From: Owenia fusiformis
Lineage: Eukaryota; Annelida; Polychaeta; Sabellida; Oweniidae
DNA: 64,000 nt
NCBI GenBank assembly: GCA_903813345.2
Contig: CAIIXF020000010.1
Coordinates: 16,749,181 to 16,813,180, forward strand
Direction: 5' to 3'
In this document: positions 1-12,100 of the stretch, piece by piece
Layout of the letters: each line of letters starts with the position of its first letter
Position numbering within the stretch: position 1 is the first letter of the stretch
Program-made: the position numbers and the translations under genes
Notes under the pieces: model-generated
The model's input: the letters and a program-made list of their open reading frames with translations, nothing else
Told to the model about the DNA's origin: nothing
Database searches by the model: none

Positions 1-33
1 TTTGTACATCTATATTTTCTTTTATACTTATAG

Positions 34-786
34 TGTCTTCGGGAAGACAATGGAAAATTTACGTCGTAGGAGGGATATTGAGCTCGTGCATAGAGAGCTG
101 AGATTGAAGAAACTGGTGTGCAAACCGTCATTTCACTCCTTCAGCATTTTTAATGATGGTTTAGCCGCAGTTGAGAAGTTGAAGACAAAGCTATACCTTA
201 ATCGTCCCATTTACTGTGGCTTCACTATCTTAGATGTCAGTAAGACACTTATGTATGATTTCCACTATAGACACATCATTCCTAAGTATGGCTTGAATGC
301 CAAGCTACTTTTCACCGATACAGATTCTCTCTGCTATTTCATTCATACTGATGACATCTACAAAGACATGGGAGATGACTTCGACATGTATGACACATCC
401 GATTTCCCCAATGAACACCCACTGTTTTCTAACAAGAATAAGAAAATTATTGGGAAGTTCAAAGACGAGACTGCTGGCTCATCCCCTTCAGAATTTGTTG
501 GACTAAAGCCCAAAATGTATTCACTCTTAGTCAAAGGTCAGGCAAAGAAAACAGCTAAAGGTGTGACTAAATGTGTTGTGAAAAACACCATCACACACGA
601 TGACTACAGGGATGCTGTGTTAAACAACCAGCTAATGATGTCTAGAATGAAACAGTTTCGGTCAATCAGGCATGAAATCTTTATGATGGACATCAACAAA
701 ATCAGTCTAAATCCATATGATGACAAGAGATACGTACTTGATGATGGCATCACAACGTTGGCTCATGGACATTACAAAATAAATAG
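34..786 (+). CDS. Polinton DNA polymerase B, C-terminal exon (partial)
   Basis: Family B, protein-primed DNA polymerase that would copy the element; only the last ~250 residues are visible. The frame enters through a likely acceptor ending at base 33 and at once shows the FGKTMEN stretch of the polymerase motif B region. The catalytic metal-binding motif TDTDS (the YxDTDS motif C of family B) is encoded at 314-328, and a KxY-type segment (GLKPKMYSL) follows near 500-530. The family-like end (DDKRY...DDGITTLAHGHYKI) finishes near 781. The reading frame stays open to 1207, but that extension only translates a pyrimidine-rich repeat and is unlikely to be protein. A donor-like AATAG/GTATAT at 786/787 suggests a final intron; where the last codons lie is not certain. 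Confidence 0.85.
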
Positions 787-799
787 GTATATATGCTGT

Positions 800-1150
800 T
801 CATATCTTTCTCCACCCTCCTCCTTCGCGCATCCTCCCAGTTCCTCTCAGTTCCTCCCACTTCCTCCCAATCTCCTCCCAGTTCCTCCCATTCCCTCCCT
901 ATCTCCTCTCAGTTCCTCCCATTCTCTCCCTATCTCCTCCCATTCCCTCCCTATCTCCTCCCAGTTCCTCCCATTCCCTCCCTATCTCCTCTCAGTTCCT
1001 CCCATTCCCTCCCCATCTCCTCCCATTCCCTCCCTATCTCCTCCCAGTTCCTCCCATTCCCTCCCTATCTCCCAGTTCATTTCAATCCCTCCCTATCTCC
1101 TCCCTGGTTCCCCTTTCCTCCTCCCACCCTCCCTCACTTCCTCTCTATAT
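800..1150 (+). repeat. Polypyrimidine minisatellite (about 31-bp units)
   Basis: A nearly pure C/T strand is built from imperfect units such as CCTCCCATTCCCTCCC. The other strand carries many GGG runs and so could form a G-quadruplex, and the tract could form a triplex. It sits between the polymerase and ATPase genes of the Polinton. Its translation in the polymerase frame (Pro/Ser/Leu-rich) is best read as fortuitous. Confidence 0.85.
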
Positions 1151-1342
1151 CTTCTCGTATATCCTACTCACTACCCAACACGACCCATACCCTTATATGT
1201 AATGTAATCCCATTAGTTTATTTACAATTGATTTGAATAAGTGGTTTTTAAACCAATCAAATGTTTAACTTCAAAATATATTTATATAATTTAAGTTGTC
1301 TATGTTTTGAGTCATTCTACTGATAGTTCTTGAACAGACAAC

Positions 1343-2917
1343 ATGTCATTTGATTGTTCTGAGTGTTGTGTGAAATTCACGAGAGCTGATAATCTTGCTC
1401 GACATATGAATAAATTTCATGGGAGAAATATGCCTCAACCTGATATAATGCTGAAACATCCATTTACTATGATAGCAGGTAGGCACGATAAATACAGTAA
1501 ATTCTAATAGATGTAAAAAAATCTTAAATAATTGTGACAATTTATTAAATATATAAATTTTGTATTTCCAGCTGGACCAACATCCTCGGGGAAGACTTGG
1601 CTCATGAAGTACTTGATCCAAAATGCTGAACGGTTTATATCTCCATTTCCAAGAAGAATAATCTGGTGTTATGGTCAATGGCAACCCGCCTATGAACAGC
1701 TAAGAAAATACCCGAATTTGGAATTTGTGAAGGGGATACCAGAAGACATCGATGATCCTAGATATCTTGACACTTCATCACCTACTTTGATACTACTTGA
1801 TGATCTCATGAATGAAGCAACAAATGACCAAAGAATATGTGACCTCTATAGCAAAGGAAGTCATCATCGAAATCTGTCTGTGATTTGCCTCCTCCAGAAT
1901 ATGTATCACCAGGGGAAAATGAACAGATCAATGAGTTTAAACTCTCACTATATGATACTATTTAATAACCCCAGAGATCGCCAACAGGTGGCATTCTTAT
2001 CTAGGCAAATGTATCCCGGAAATGGAAACAAGTTGGTCAGAGCTTATACCAGCGCCACAAGCCGACCCTATGGCTACCTGCTTCTTGATCTAAAGCAAGA
2101 AACCCCAGAACACAACAGGTTGAAACCAAATGTCTTTACCAATGATAAAGGTGAATTGAAAGATACTCATTACTCCAACAACTTCAAGCAACCAATGAAT
2201 GATTCCAAACGTCCAATTGAAATGCAGGACATTTCAGAAGTCAAACACCCAACTACATCTATAAATACTAGCGATATCATGAACCACCCTTATTTGGAAT
2301 CTGAAGTTCAACAAGACAACATGGTATCTTGTGATGATTGTGGTTTAGTATTTGATAGCATTCATGACTTACAAAGACACATAAAAAATTGGTGTCAAGA
2401 CCAAGGACCACAATCCAAAAGGATGAGGACTCAATCCACCCTGAATATGGACGAGAATATTCCTAGAGAAGAAGATGATGATTTAAAAGAAAATGAAACA
2501 TTTGCTTGCCTCAAGAAGTGGGCTAGAGAATCATTTGAAGAGGACTATCAAGATAAATTGAAAGAGTATTTGGATCGAGGAATGAACAGACAAGAGGCCA
2601 TAGAAAAGGCAAAGAAGAAACTACTTTCAAAAGTTCAGGAGAAATTTATGAAAAACTATAAACAGCTGGTTGAACTATTATTTGGTGTAGCGGATAATGC
2701 ATTGCATAGAAATATTGTGGATGCAGTGAATAATATGATGAGCAGAGGCGTGTCTAGGGATCTCGTTATTAGAAAAATACTTTTGAAAAACAAACACAAG
2801 TTTGATGAGCTATTCATAGATGATACAGATGAGGATGATTCTGGGGATGAGGGAAGTGAATCTGAGAATGAGGCTAGTGAATATGAGAACGAGGCTAGTG
2901 AATCGGAGGATGAGTGA
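1343..2917 (+). CDS. Polinton packaging-type ATPase with zinc fingers (2 exons)
   Basis: Exons 1343-1478 and 1572-2917 join across a 93-bp GT-AG intron to give 493 aa; the splice rebuilds the Walker A motif GPTSSGKT (residues 47-54). Walker B is LILLDDLM with D122/D123. This matches the FtsK/HerA-like (A32-type) packaging ATPase of Polintons, which is thought to drive DNA into capsids. In addition there is an N-terminal C2H2 finger (C5, C8, H21, H26) before the P-loop, a second C2HC finger (C299, C302, H315, C320) after the ATPase core, a Lys/Glu-rich helical region, and a final ~40 residues of almost only Asp, Glu, Ser and Asn. The ATG at 1343 is chosen because it includes the first finger. 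The integrase follows 59 bp downstream on the same strand. The fingers suggest DNA binding by the same protein; that is inference. Confidence 0.85.
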
Positions 2918-2976
2918 TAAATATCCATGGATTCATGAGAGATCTCCATTTGTAAGTCAGAAAGCGACCATACAAG

Positions 2977-4074
2977 ATGTCATATCAGGACTATTTGAAG
3001 AAACTATACTTTGAAAGTCAACATTCTGGAGCATTTGCTGGACCCGATAAACTATACAGAACTGTACTAAAAGATGGAAAATATAAACTTTCCCGCTATC
3101 AAATTAAGAAATGGCTCGATAATCAAGAATCTTACAGCTTGCAGCGACCTTACAAGAAGCGTTTTACTCGAAATAAAGTATATGTTTCACATATTGATGA
3201 ACAATGGGATGCTGATCTAATGGATGTCTCTAATATGTCAGCACATAATGATAGGATACGTTTCATTTTAGTTGTCATTGACATCATGTCTCGATATGCC
3301 TGGATCAGACCTTTACACAATAAAACTGGAAAAGCTGTGGCTGATGCATTTGATGATATCTTCAAGAAGGGACGCCAAGCAAATGTAATACGGAGCGACG
3401 CTGGCCAAGAATTTCGTGCCAGGACTGTACAAACATTGTTGGGCAGATGGGGAGTCCGCCATTTTGTTACGAGTAATACTCCAAAGGCCAACTATGCAGA
3501 GAGACTTATAAAGACATTAAAGACTAAACTCATGAGATATATCACATACAAACAGAACTATAGATTTGTAGACAATTTACAAAACTTTGTTAAAAGTTAT
3601 AACGCTTCTTGGCATAGGGGAATAAAAATGGCTCCTAAAAATGTATCCAAAGATAACGAATTGGCTATTTGGTGGCATATGTATTATCCTACATCAACTG
3701 TTGTCAAAACCAAATCTAAACAGTTATTTAAATTTCCTATTGGAGCTCTGGTTAGAATTACCCAGTCGAAACATATTTTCAATAGAGAATATGACCAGCA
3801 TTGGACTGGGGAGGTTTTCAAAGTAGACAAACGTTTTATCAGACAGGGGGTGCCTTTATACCGTTTGAAAGATTTTCAAGATGATGATATAAAGGGTACG
3901 TTTTACCAATCAGAGCTTCAGAGGGTACAAGCTAATGAAGATGATATTTGGAAGGTGGAGAAGATCCTAAAAACACGAATCAGACGAGGTCAAAAAGAGC
4001 ATCTAGTGCGTTGGCAATATTGGCCCAAAAAGTTTGATTCATGGGTTAAGGAATCTGAGATTTCCTCATTGTAA
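2977..4074 (+). CDS. Polinton integrase with C-terminal chromodomain
   Basis: A 365-aa retrovirus-type (rve, RNase H fold) integrase that would insert the element. The catalytic triad appears as D80 (WDADLMD), D141 (RSDAGQEF) and E175 (NYAERLIKT), with about the expected D-D and D-E spacing. An N-terminal helical region (1-65) precedes the core and an SH3-like stretch lies near 245-315. Residues ~322-365 form a chromodomain (IWKVEKILKTR, then HLVRWQYWP and SWV), a feature of Polinton and chromovirus integrases thought to guide insertion to chromatin. The full-length uninterrupted frame with all three acidic residues suggests a recently active copy. The ATG at 2977 is the first in frame. Confidence 0.92.
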   Translation: MSYQDYLKKLYFESQHSGAFAGPDKLYRTVLKDGKYKLSRYQIKKWLDNQESYSLQRPYKKRFTRNKVYVSHIDEQWDADLMDVSNMSAHNDRIRFILVVIDIMSRYAWIRPLHNKTGKAVADAFDDIFKKGRQANVIRSDAGQEFRARTVQTLLGRWGVRHFVTSNTPKANYAERLIKTLKTKLMRYITYKQNYRFVDNLQNFVKSYNASWHRGIKMAPKNVSKDNELAIWWHMYYPTSTVVKTKSKQLFKFPIGALVRITQSKHIFNREYDQHWTGEVFKVDKRFIRQGVPLYRLKDFQDDDIKGTFYQSELQRVQANEDDIWKVEKILKTRIRRGQKEHLVRWQYWPKKFDSWVKESEISSL

Positions 4075-5990
4075 ATATTCTGTCATGTATTACACCATTT
4101 TATTAATTATTATATAAACTATAATGTAAATAAATAAATATATATATATTATTTGTGTGAATATTGAAAATAAGTGTTTTGTTTGTTTCATAGATATAGC
4201 AAGTGTATATGGATAATTCGGGTTACTAAAGAAACGACTGACAAAATGCAAAACCAGTGAATAGCTTGTAGTCTAAAATCTATATAACTAAGCTTTGATA
4301 ACAAAACTATTAGTATCCATAACGACAATATTAATCCACCTCTTGAGTTCGATCCCTGGTTGTACCGACAGAAAGCATTTTATTAAAATTCCTTATAACC
4401 GTTGAAAATCCCCGGGAATAGTGTGTACCTGGGGGCTAAGCGAAGCTGCCCCCAGGGGCCCCCAGGAAATCCGGTTATCTCTCTCCTTTAGACTACTACT
4501 TTTATGTTTTGTGATCTTTCCGGAAAGAGCCATTATTTTGGAGGACATGCTGTCCTGAATATTTTTGTCAATGATATTGTAAGTTATTTTTTCAAATAAA
4601 CAGCTCATATACATTAGTTGACTCATTATATGCCATTTATTACCAGTTCTGGATACAACTGCCATCTGTGAGATAATTATCAGAAGCATCAAATATCATG
4701 CAAATATGATCTAATCAATATTATTAAATGATGAATGCAAATATGATAATATTAATTCATATGTTAGGAGAGAAAACCTATTATATACCATTTGGACTTA
4801 GCATTAACGATAACTATCAATCAATATTTGAGTGTCTCAGAGGATTTATAAAACAAATCAATTAATATAGTTTCTACAATACAAAATATGGAATTGATTT
4901 TTGACATCTTAATCGTGATACAGTAGCTGTACTCAAACAAGAGAACTGAATACATGGAAGCCAAAACACAGCTACATGTATCTTGTACAAGTCCAGGGTT
5001 TCGTTGGAATTTTTGATAATGGACTCACAAAAAGACCTAATTTTAAAAAACAGGCAAAAAATGTTATTGAAAATTATAACCTTGATTCAGATTGTCAAAA
5101 CAATTGGCAATTTCAGTAAAAAAGCAATCGGAAACAAATGCCTGTTGCCTGCAGCTATTTTTTGGCTGTGGGTTCATTTCCTTAGAAGTCAGAAAATATA
5201 GAAAATATCTGCTACCAATAGCCTTTCTGCTTATGAAATTCTAGTATTATGTATAGCGTCAATAAACCAGAGCAATACATAGGAAACAGACTACTACTAC
5301 TGCACTCATAGTTTCATACATGTACAGTGCTACAAGGTTATCTTTATACCAAATAAGTTCCAAGATATGTTAACTGAATGTACCTGAGGATGTATAAACA
5401 CTTGTATTATCTACTCTGTAAGGGATCTATCAAGGAAAGGCTTAGGAAATAAAGAATATTTTCAAGTTTAGGCGTAACTATCGCCTGATTTATAATTGTT
5501 TCTAAGCCCTTCATCTAGAACGGTCCCACGCTAGTCGAAACGCCATCTATACCACAAGGGCCTTTTAGGCCATCAGCTTCACCCCAAAATTTAGGTTATC
5601 GGTACCAAGTTAGGGGAATAAGCCTCATTGTGATTTTTGGTCAGGTAAATACCTCTAGAGTAAGAAATTATATGATAGCATTGCAGAAGTGGCAGCTAAA
5701 TGGGTGTTATCACCCATTTTTCAAAATGGCCGCCAGTGTGCTTGCTACCAAATAAAAGAAGTTATATCTAAGCATACTGAGAGGCAAAAACAGTGATTTT
5801 GAACCTAATTAGTGTATTTTTAAATGCTGAGTTTCTTTTAGTGAGGTGAATGTGAATCTTAATCTAAAAGCTTTAAGTGAGCATCCTGTTTTTAAACAAG
5901 ACACATATCACACATCTCTTACTTCCTCAACATTTCTACAACAAGGCACTGTAGTAATGCAATTCTGCAAGAGCACATGATTCTACCTAC
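4075..5990. other. APP intron 3, right end; no gene seen
   Basis: AT-rich sequence between the Polinton integrase and APP exon 3. I looked on the minus strand for the next APP exon (start of the copper-binding subdomain) and did not find it, so it lies left of the window. A tRNA-like B-box (GTTCGATCC) occurs at about 4347 without a convincing tRNA fold. Near 5690-5740 there is one copy of a TCAAAATGGCCGCC motif that recurs in the tandem element at 22901. Confidence 0.6.
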
Positions 5991-6123
5991 CTAAGCACCT
6001 CCATGGCTTTACAGTGTGTGTGCCGTAAGTGTGGCAGTGCTTCACACCAAACTTGCACCAGTCGGAGATCGTGACTTTGTCGCTGGCTGGGACAACATTT
6101 GTGATGTCATAATCGGGGTATTT
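5991..6123 (-). CDS. APP: APP homologue exon 3 (second half of GFLD)
   Basis: Acceptor TTTTTTGCAG directly precedes codon AAA (K75), and donor TTAG/GTAGGT ends the exon in phase 1. It encodes residues 75-118 with ITNVV (81-85), DWCK (95-98), C104 and WRC (115-117). The heparin-binding loop between C97 and C104 reads KFGVKH, less basic than the KRGRKQ of mammals, so heparin affinity there may be lower (inference). The exon is too short for a usual ORF cut-off and was found by its motif. Confidence 0.88.
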
Positions 6124-9100
6124 CTGCAAAAAAGAATGGATTGATTAGACAGCAGAATAACCGCAACAATACAAGCTAATAATGTACTTATGACAATTGC
6201 AACTGACAGTATTATTTGTTACATAAAGGAGCCATACTCTGCACGCATTCAGTAATTAATTATTGTGTATAAGATCAAGGTTGGTACGAAAGGTCACTTC
6301 TCCAGCTCCCAAGTTATTTCAATGGGAGTTTATCAAAATATTGACAAAATTTCTTTTTTTGCCTGAAGCCAGTATGATTTGAATGCTATCCCAAAAAGCG
6401 ATAATTTAGCCATTATCAAAACTATCGCTAATAGCGATAATTTCACTTTCATCTTATAAGACTTAAGTTGGCTTAACTTGACCGACGGAATATACATACA
6501 CCAACTTATTTTCCTCATGGCTGTAAAAATGTGTCTATGGTTTTTTCTTTGTATTTTATTAGACAGAGACCAAACTAATGGTTGTTATTTGAGGCAGATA
6601 CAAATGAGTGTAGTTGTCACTGCACAATGATATTAATGAGCCAGAAAATAATCCCATCTGAAATGATTATTAAGGGATACCCACGATGCCTAAAATTGTT
6701 CTATACAGTCTTCATAAGCATGACAGCCTATTGCTGCCTGTGATAATATTCAGCTAGATTAGATAAAGCCATCATCTGGAGAAACTATTAGCACTTTTCT
6801 TCATTATGAACACTGTCAGAATAACTATGTCTGGCACCTAGAACATCCTGAACACTGTCACAATAACTATGTCTGGCACCTAGAACATCCTGAACACTGT
6901 CACAATGACTATGTCTGGCACCTAGAATATCATGAACACTTTCACAATAACTATGTCTGGCACCTGGAACATCATGAACACTGTCACAATAACTATGTCT
7001 GGCACCTAGAACATCCTGAACACTGTCACAATAACTATGTCTGGCACCTGGAACATCCTGAACACTGTCACAATAACTATGTCTGGCACCTAGAACATCA
7101 TGAACACTTTCACAATAACTATGTCTGGCACCTGGAACATCATGAACACTGTCACAATAACTATGTCTGGCACCTAGAACATCCTGAACACTGTCACAAT
7201 AACTATGTCTGGCACCTAGAACATCCTGAACACTGTCACAATAACTATGTCTGGCACCTAGAACATCCTGAACACTGTCACAATAACTATGTCTGGCACC
7301 TGAAACATCCTGAACACTGTCACAATAACTATGTCTGGCACCTAGAACATCATGAACACTTTCACAATAACTATGTCTGGCACCTGGAACATCCTGAACA
7401 CTGTCACAATAACTATGTCTGGCACCTGGAACATCATGAACACTGTCACAATAACTATGTCTGGCACCTAGAACATCCTGAACACTGTCACAATAACTAT
7501 GTCTGGCACCTAGAACATCCTGAACACTGTCACAATAACTATGTCTGGCACCTAGAACATCTTGAACACTGTCACAATAACTATGTCTGGCACCTAGAAC
7601 ATCCTGAACACTGTCACAATAACTATGTCTGGCACCTAGAACATCCTGAACACTGTCACAATAACTATGTCTGGCACATAGAACATCCTGAACACTGTCA
7701 CAATAACTATGTCTGGCACCTAGAACATCATGAACACTTTCACAATAACTATGTCTGGCACCTGGAACATCATGAACACTGTCACAATAACTATGTCTGG
7801 CACCTAGAACATCCTGAACACTGTCACAATAACTATGTCTGGCACCTAAAACACCCAGAACACTGTCACAATAACTATGTCTGGCACCTAGAACATCCTG
7901 AACACTGTCACAATAACTATGTCTGGCACCTAGAACATCCTGAACACTGTCACAATAACTATGTCTGGCACCTAGAACATCTTGAACACTGTCACAATAA
8001 CTATGTCTGGCACCTAGAACATCCTGAACACTGTCACAATAACTATGTCTGGCACCTAGAACATCCTGAACACTGTCACAATAATTATGTCTGGCACCTA
8101 GAACATCCTGAACACTGTCACAATAACTATGTCTGGCACCTAGAACATCCTGAACACTGTCACAATAACTATGTCTGGCACCTAGAACATCCTGAACACT
8201 GTCACAATAATTATGTCTGGCACCTAGAACATCCTGAACACTGTCACAATAATTATGTCTGGCACCTAGAACATCCTGAACACTGTCACAATAATTATGT
8301 CTGGCACCTAGAACATCCTGAACACTGTCACAATAACTATGTCTGGCACCTAGAACATCCTGAACACTGTCACAATAACTATGTCTGGCACCTAGAACAT
8401 CCTGAACACTGTCACAATAATTATGTCTGTCACCTAGAACATCCTGAACACTGTCACAATAACTATGTCTGTCACCTAGAACATCCTTCTTCAAAGGATT
8501 TTATTTATGCTTAAATTCATTATGGAAAGAAGTGAGATACACTTGGACTGAGGATGACATATAATTCTATCCTTTGAAAGAGGAACTTACTTGCAATATA
8601 AACAAAGAACTTATTGAATCAATCAGACCCTGAGGGTGTTGAGTAGCTATGTTTGGACTATGCTTCTTTCATTACCTATTGTAGTTTTAGTTATTAGACT
8701 TTAAACTTTCATAATTAAAAACATCCTGACATCGCTCCAAAGTTTAATTATGCCTTAAAGGGTTACTTTACAAAACAGCAAAATAAATCACCCTTTTAAT
8801 ATCCTCTTCTGCTATAGTTAAGTTACATCTTAAAAATATCAAAAAGAACAATTTCTACAAAGTAGTTGGTTATAAATGACCAATAGTTGAAGCAAAAAGT
8901 GCATAAGAATCATGGAAGGCAATGCTCATATGATATACCTGTACAAGTAGCTTATAATGTATGCATTGAGGGTTGTCTGTGTAAATCATATGTTGATACA
9001 AGGCTCATAAAAACTAAAATCTCCAGTTAGTAAGTTCAGCAAAATGCAAAACTCAAATATTATTACCCCATGGACAAACACAGAATATTCATCTTTGGAG

Positions 9101-12100
9101 GTCTTATTAATGTTTAAGCTGTCTGGTTGAGCAAATGGGAATAGAAGGGGATTGAGAGTCCACGATGAAGATGAATAATTTTATATTATACAGGCCCATA
9201 GCTGGGGTATGGGGGGGGGGGATCAAGGGATGCAAACGAATCCTCCCTCCCCACTGGCCAAAAATTCTTTCAAAATCCTGCAGTTTTCTACCATCCTGAG
9301 CATTTTCCAGTGATTCTGGGTCCAATTGGTAAAATGTGAACCCCCTGGAATTTTTTAAAAGTGAACCTTGGCAAAAGCTAGCTACGGGCCTGATATGAGA
9401 AAGTATTCAGCACCTTGCATGAAGATATCAGCTCTGATGCCCAAATGGAAGATCATGACATATAGGGTAGGAAAAGAAGTATACAATTGGATAAAATATT
9501 GATCCAGTCATTCATTACCATCTGCTACAGACTTGGATGATCAATATAAGGTAGCCAGGTAGCAACTAGCTGGGTGTGAAATATGACTTCAACAAAACTT
9601 GACATCTGTTCGACCAAGTTATTGTTAGGGTCATTGATAGAATATAAAATAGGGAATCTGCATGGGTTTCTTCACTTTGAATTTCACTCTCATGATATTT
9701 GTTTTACCCTCTGCTTTTTTATAAATATTGTAATGTTAAATGTGAACCTTTTGAATTTTTCTCTTTTTATCAGTAGTTGGTTTAGTTGGTTTAGTTCATA
9801 TACAAATCTTTTTATTACTTGCTGATTTTTAGATTTTTATTTTTAGATTTCAGCCACAAGCACTGAGTTGCTACTGGCATATAGACCAAAACATATGAAT
9901 AGCACAGTACTGGTTCAAATGACTTCTTTTTTATGTTGAACGTATAAGTAGTCAAGGTTTCACCATTTACCTCTATGATTGAAAGAGCTATAAGTTATTG
10001 TGGAAATACCATAGTATCTTTAGACTGTTGAATGAAGTCAAACACCAAGGCAATCAATCAAAAACAACATACTGTATATGGACCATATGGCTAGCTCAAT
10101 GTATATATGCCTATGTTTTTCATTAATTCTTTAAATTCACTTTTATAATCATAATAGCATGAGATGCATGTTTGTAATAAACAACAGGAAAATGTATAAG
10201 TATCGGAATGTACTTACTCAGGCCCGTAGCCAGGATTTACCAAGGGGAGGGGTTCAGTTTCCAAAAATTTTCAGGGGGGGTTCACATTTGACAATTTTGG
10301 CCCAATGGCCAAAATATGGCTAAAATCACTTGAGAAGTGCTAAGAATTTTGCGAACCCGAACCCTGCGAACCCACCCCCTGGCTACGGGCCTGGTACTTG
10401 TCGCACGTTTTTGATGAAACTAGAATAACAGCAACTCCATGGAGTACTCAGAACTACTGAAAACAATAAATCTATTTAATCACTCATCAGCTTGAACATT
10501 ACATAACAGAAATAACTGGCCAGTAGTATTGTCTCCTTTAGGAGATGACCATCTTAGATTACCAAGGTATGAATTTTTCATAGTTGAAAATCAAACTGGT
10601 AAACCAGTATGGGAGATGACGTTAAGTATAAAGATGCCATATTATAAATTCCTCAAATAGAGGTCTTAATAGTATGGCCAGTAGGCATCAGTCTATAAAG
10701 TTAAGACCCAATCTGATAAAAATATATGCCTTAACCGAAAATTTATTTCTTGAAAATACACTTTACAAAAGTCAGAATGTGACTCTTATAAAGGATACAT
10801 GTTCTTAGATAACCTTACCAAAGTGGCTACAGATAATGATCTATGAGTAACATTATAATATGTATCAACCCAGATGATCCCAATTATTGAGGGAACACGT
10901 AATGTAATCATTCTGATACTCGTAACATCTTTCTGTTTCACCTGAAACATCTCAGGGCCGAGACGAAATGAGATGTCATTTATATCATGATGCAAGGTTG
11001 TTGTGAATGAACAAGTTGCCAAAACTACCTTGTAACAAAAAAACATTTTCTTCTGATAGAAATCATACTGGAAAGTGAGTATGGAATGTTAAATGATTAG
11101 TTTAATAAAGCATAAACTAAATACCATTCTGTTTCACTTCATCTCATAACTGAGAAGAAATGACTTGACATGATTATATCATTCGTATTGTTTTAGGTAA
11201 CATACACATAGAATTAGCGATCCAAGATATCAGTAGCCCCTGGATTCATAGGGTCTACACAGAATGACTATGTGCTTTGTGCCGGATAATTGCTTATATT
11301 CAGATAATCCTCAGATGATTGCCCTGCCCCCAGATAATTACTGAACCCAAATGATTACTTTGACCTGAAATGATTGATTTACTCCCTAATATGATGTAAT
11401 TTTTGTTCTCGGTTTTACTTAAACATAAGATATGAAGTTTTCACGATTGAAAATTAAACCGGTGAGTGAGTATGGGCTATTTACAAGAAATGAGTCAGAT
11501 GGTACCTTGGATTTCAGAGCATGAACTTTTCATTGACTGGAAATCAAGCTGGCAAATGAGTATGGTTAGAATGACCGTGTTTCTGTAGGAAAAATGCCAA
11601 CACAAGAAATGGAGCTCTATCTGTGTTGTGCTTTCCATAATATGAAAGTCTCAGATTTTGATTTGAGCAAACAATGGAAATCATGCAAACCATTCAACCT
11701 CTTTCCTCGCATGATGCCACATATTGGAAATGGTGCCAAAAACAGCCAGGACTCCCTTCGGGCTTTTAGACCGTGGAGCAGTGTCACAATCTTTTACAGC
11801 GGAAATAACAGTTTCTGATCAAAATTCCCTAACCTTAGTTTTTCCTATTAAGAGCCCTGGGAGGTACCCTATGGCAATAACCTCTCCAACAAAGAACCAA
11901 AAATGAAATATTAAAGGAAATGCTGGAGATGGGACTCACCTCTGGGGCATTGTTGTAAAACAGTGTTTCAATGTAGAAAATTCAATAGATCAAGTTGTTT
12001 TAACTTGAAGCGCAGCGCGAGTGATAAACCAAAATAATAGAACATCCTACGAGCACAATTCAATTGTAATCGCAAAAAGAACATTTTCACCTCTTATTAC

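Larger units (their letters stand above)
1..4080 (+). mobile_element. Polinton/Maverick DNA transposon, right part only
   Basis: Three genes diagnostic of Polintons lie head to tail on one strand: the end of protein-primed DNA polymerase B, a P-loop packaging-type ATPase and a retrovirus-like integrase with a C-terminal chromodomain. The element enters from the left edge, so one end, the capsid and protease genes and most of the polymerase are not in the window. No terminal inverted repeat could be recognised after the integrase stop, so the right boundary is approximate. Both AT-rich spacers and spliced reading frames are present, and the three frames look undamaged. It lies in intron 3 of the APP homologue, in the opposite orientation to that gene. 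Confidence 0.85.

Noticed and set aside
793-1236. Pro/Ser-rich frames over the polypyrimidine tract
   Set aside because: Low-complexity translation of a C/T repeat; more than one frame is open for the same reason.
4340-4370. tRNA gene or tRNA-derived SINE from GTTCGATCC
   Set aside because: A B-box-like string is present, but no A-box, anticodon arm or matching acceptor stem could be found.
5000-5220. 72-codon frame and CAGGCAAAAAATG / GCCTGTTGCCTGC words shared with 32000-32150
   Set aside because: A short shared phrase (CCTGTTGCCTGC) suggests a minor repeat, but ends and extent could not be defined.
6788-8494. A 568-codon minus-strand frame of DVLGARHSYCDSVQ repeats as a protein gene
   Set aside because: There is no ATG in the frame, the repeat length divisible by three explains the openness, and the opposite strand is open too. 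Reported as a minisatellite.
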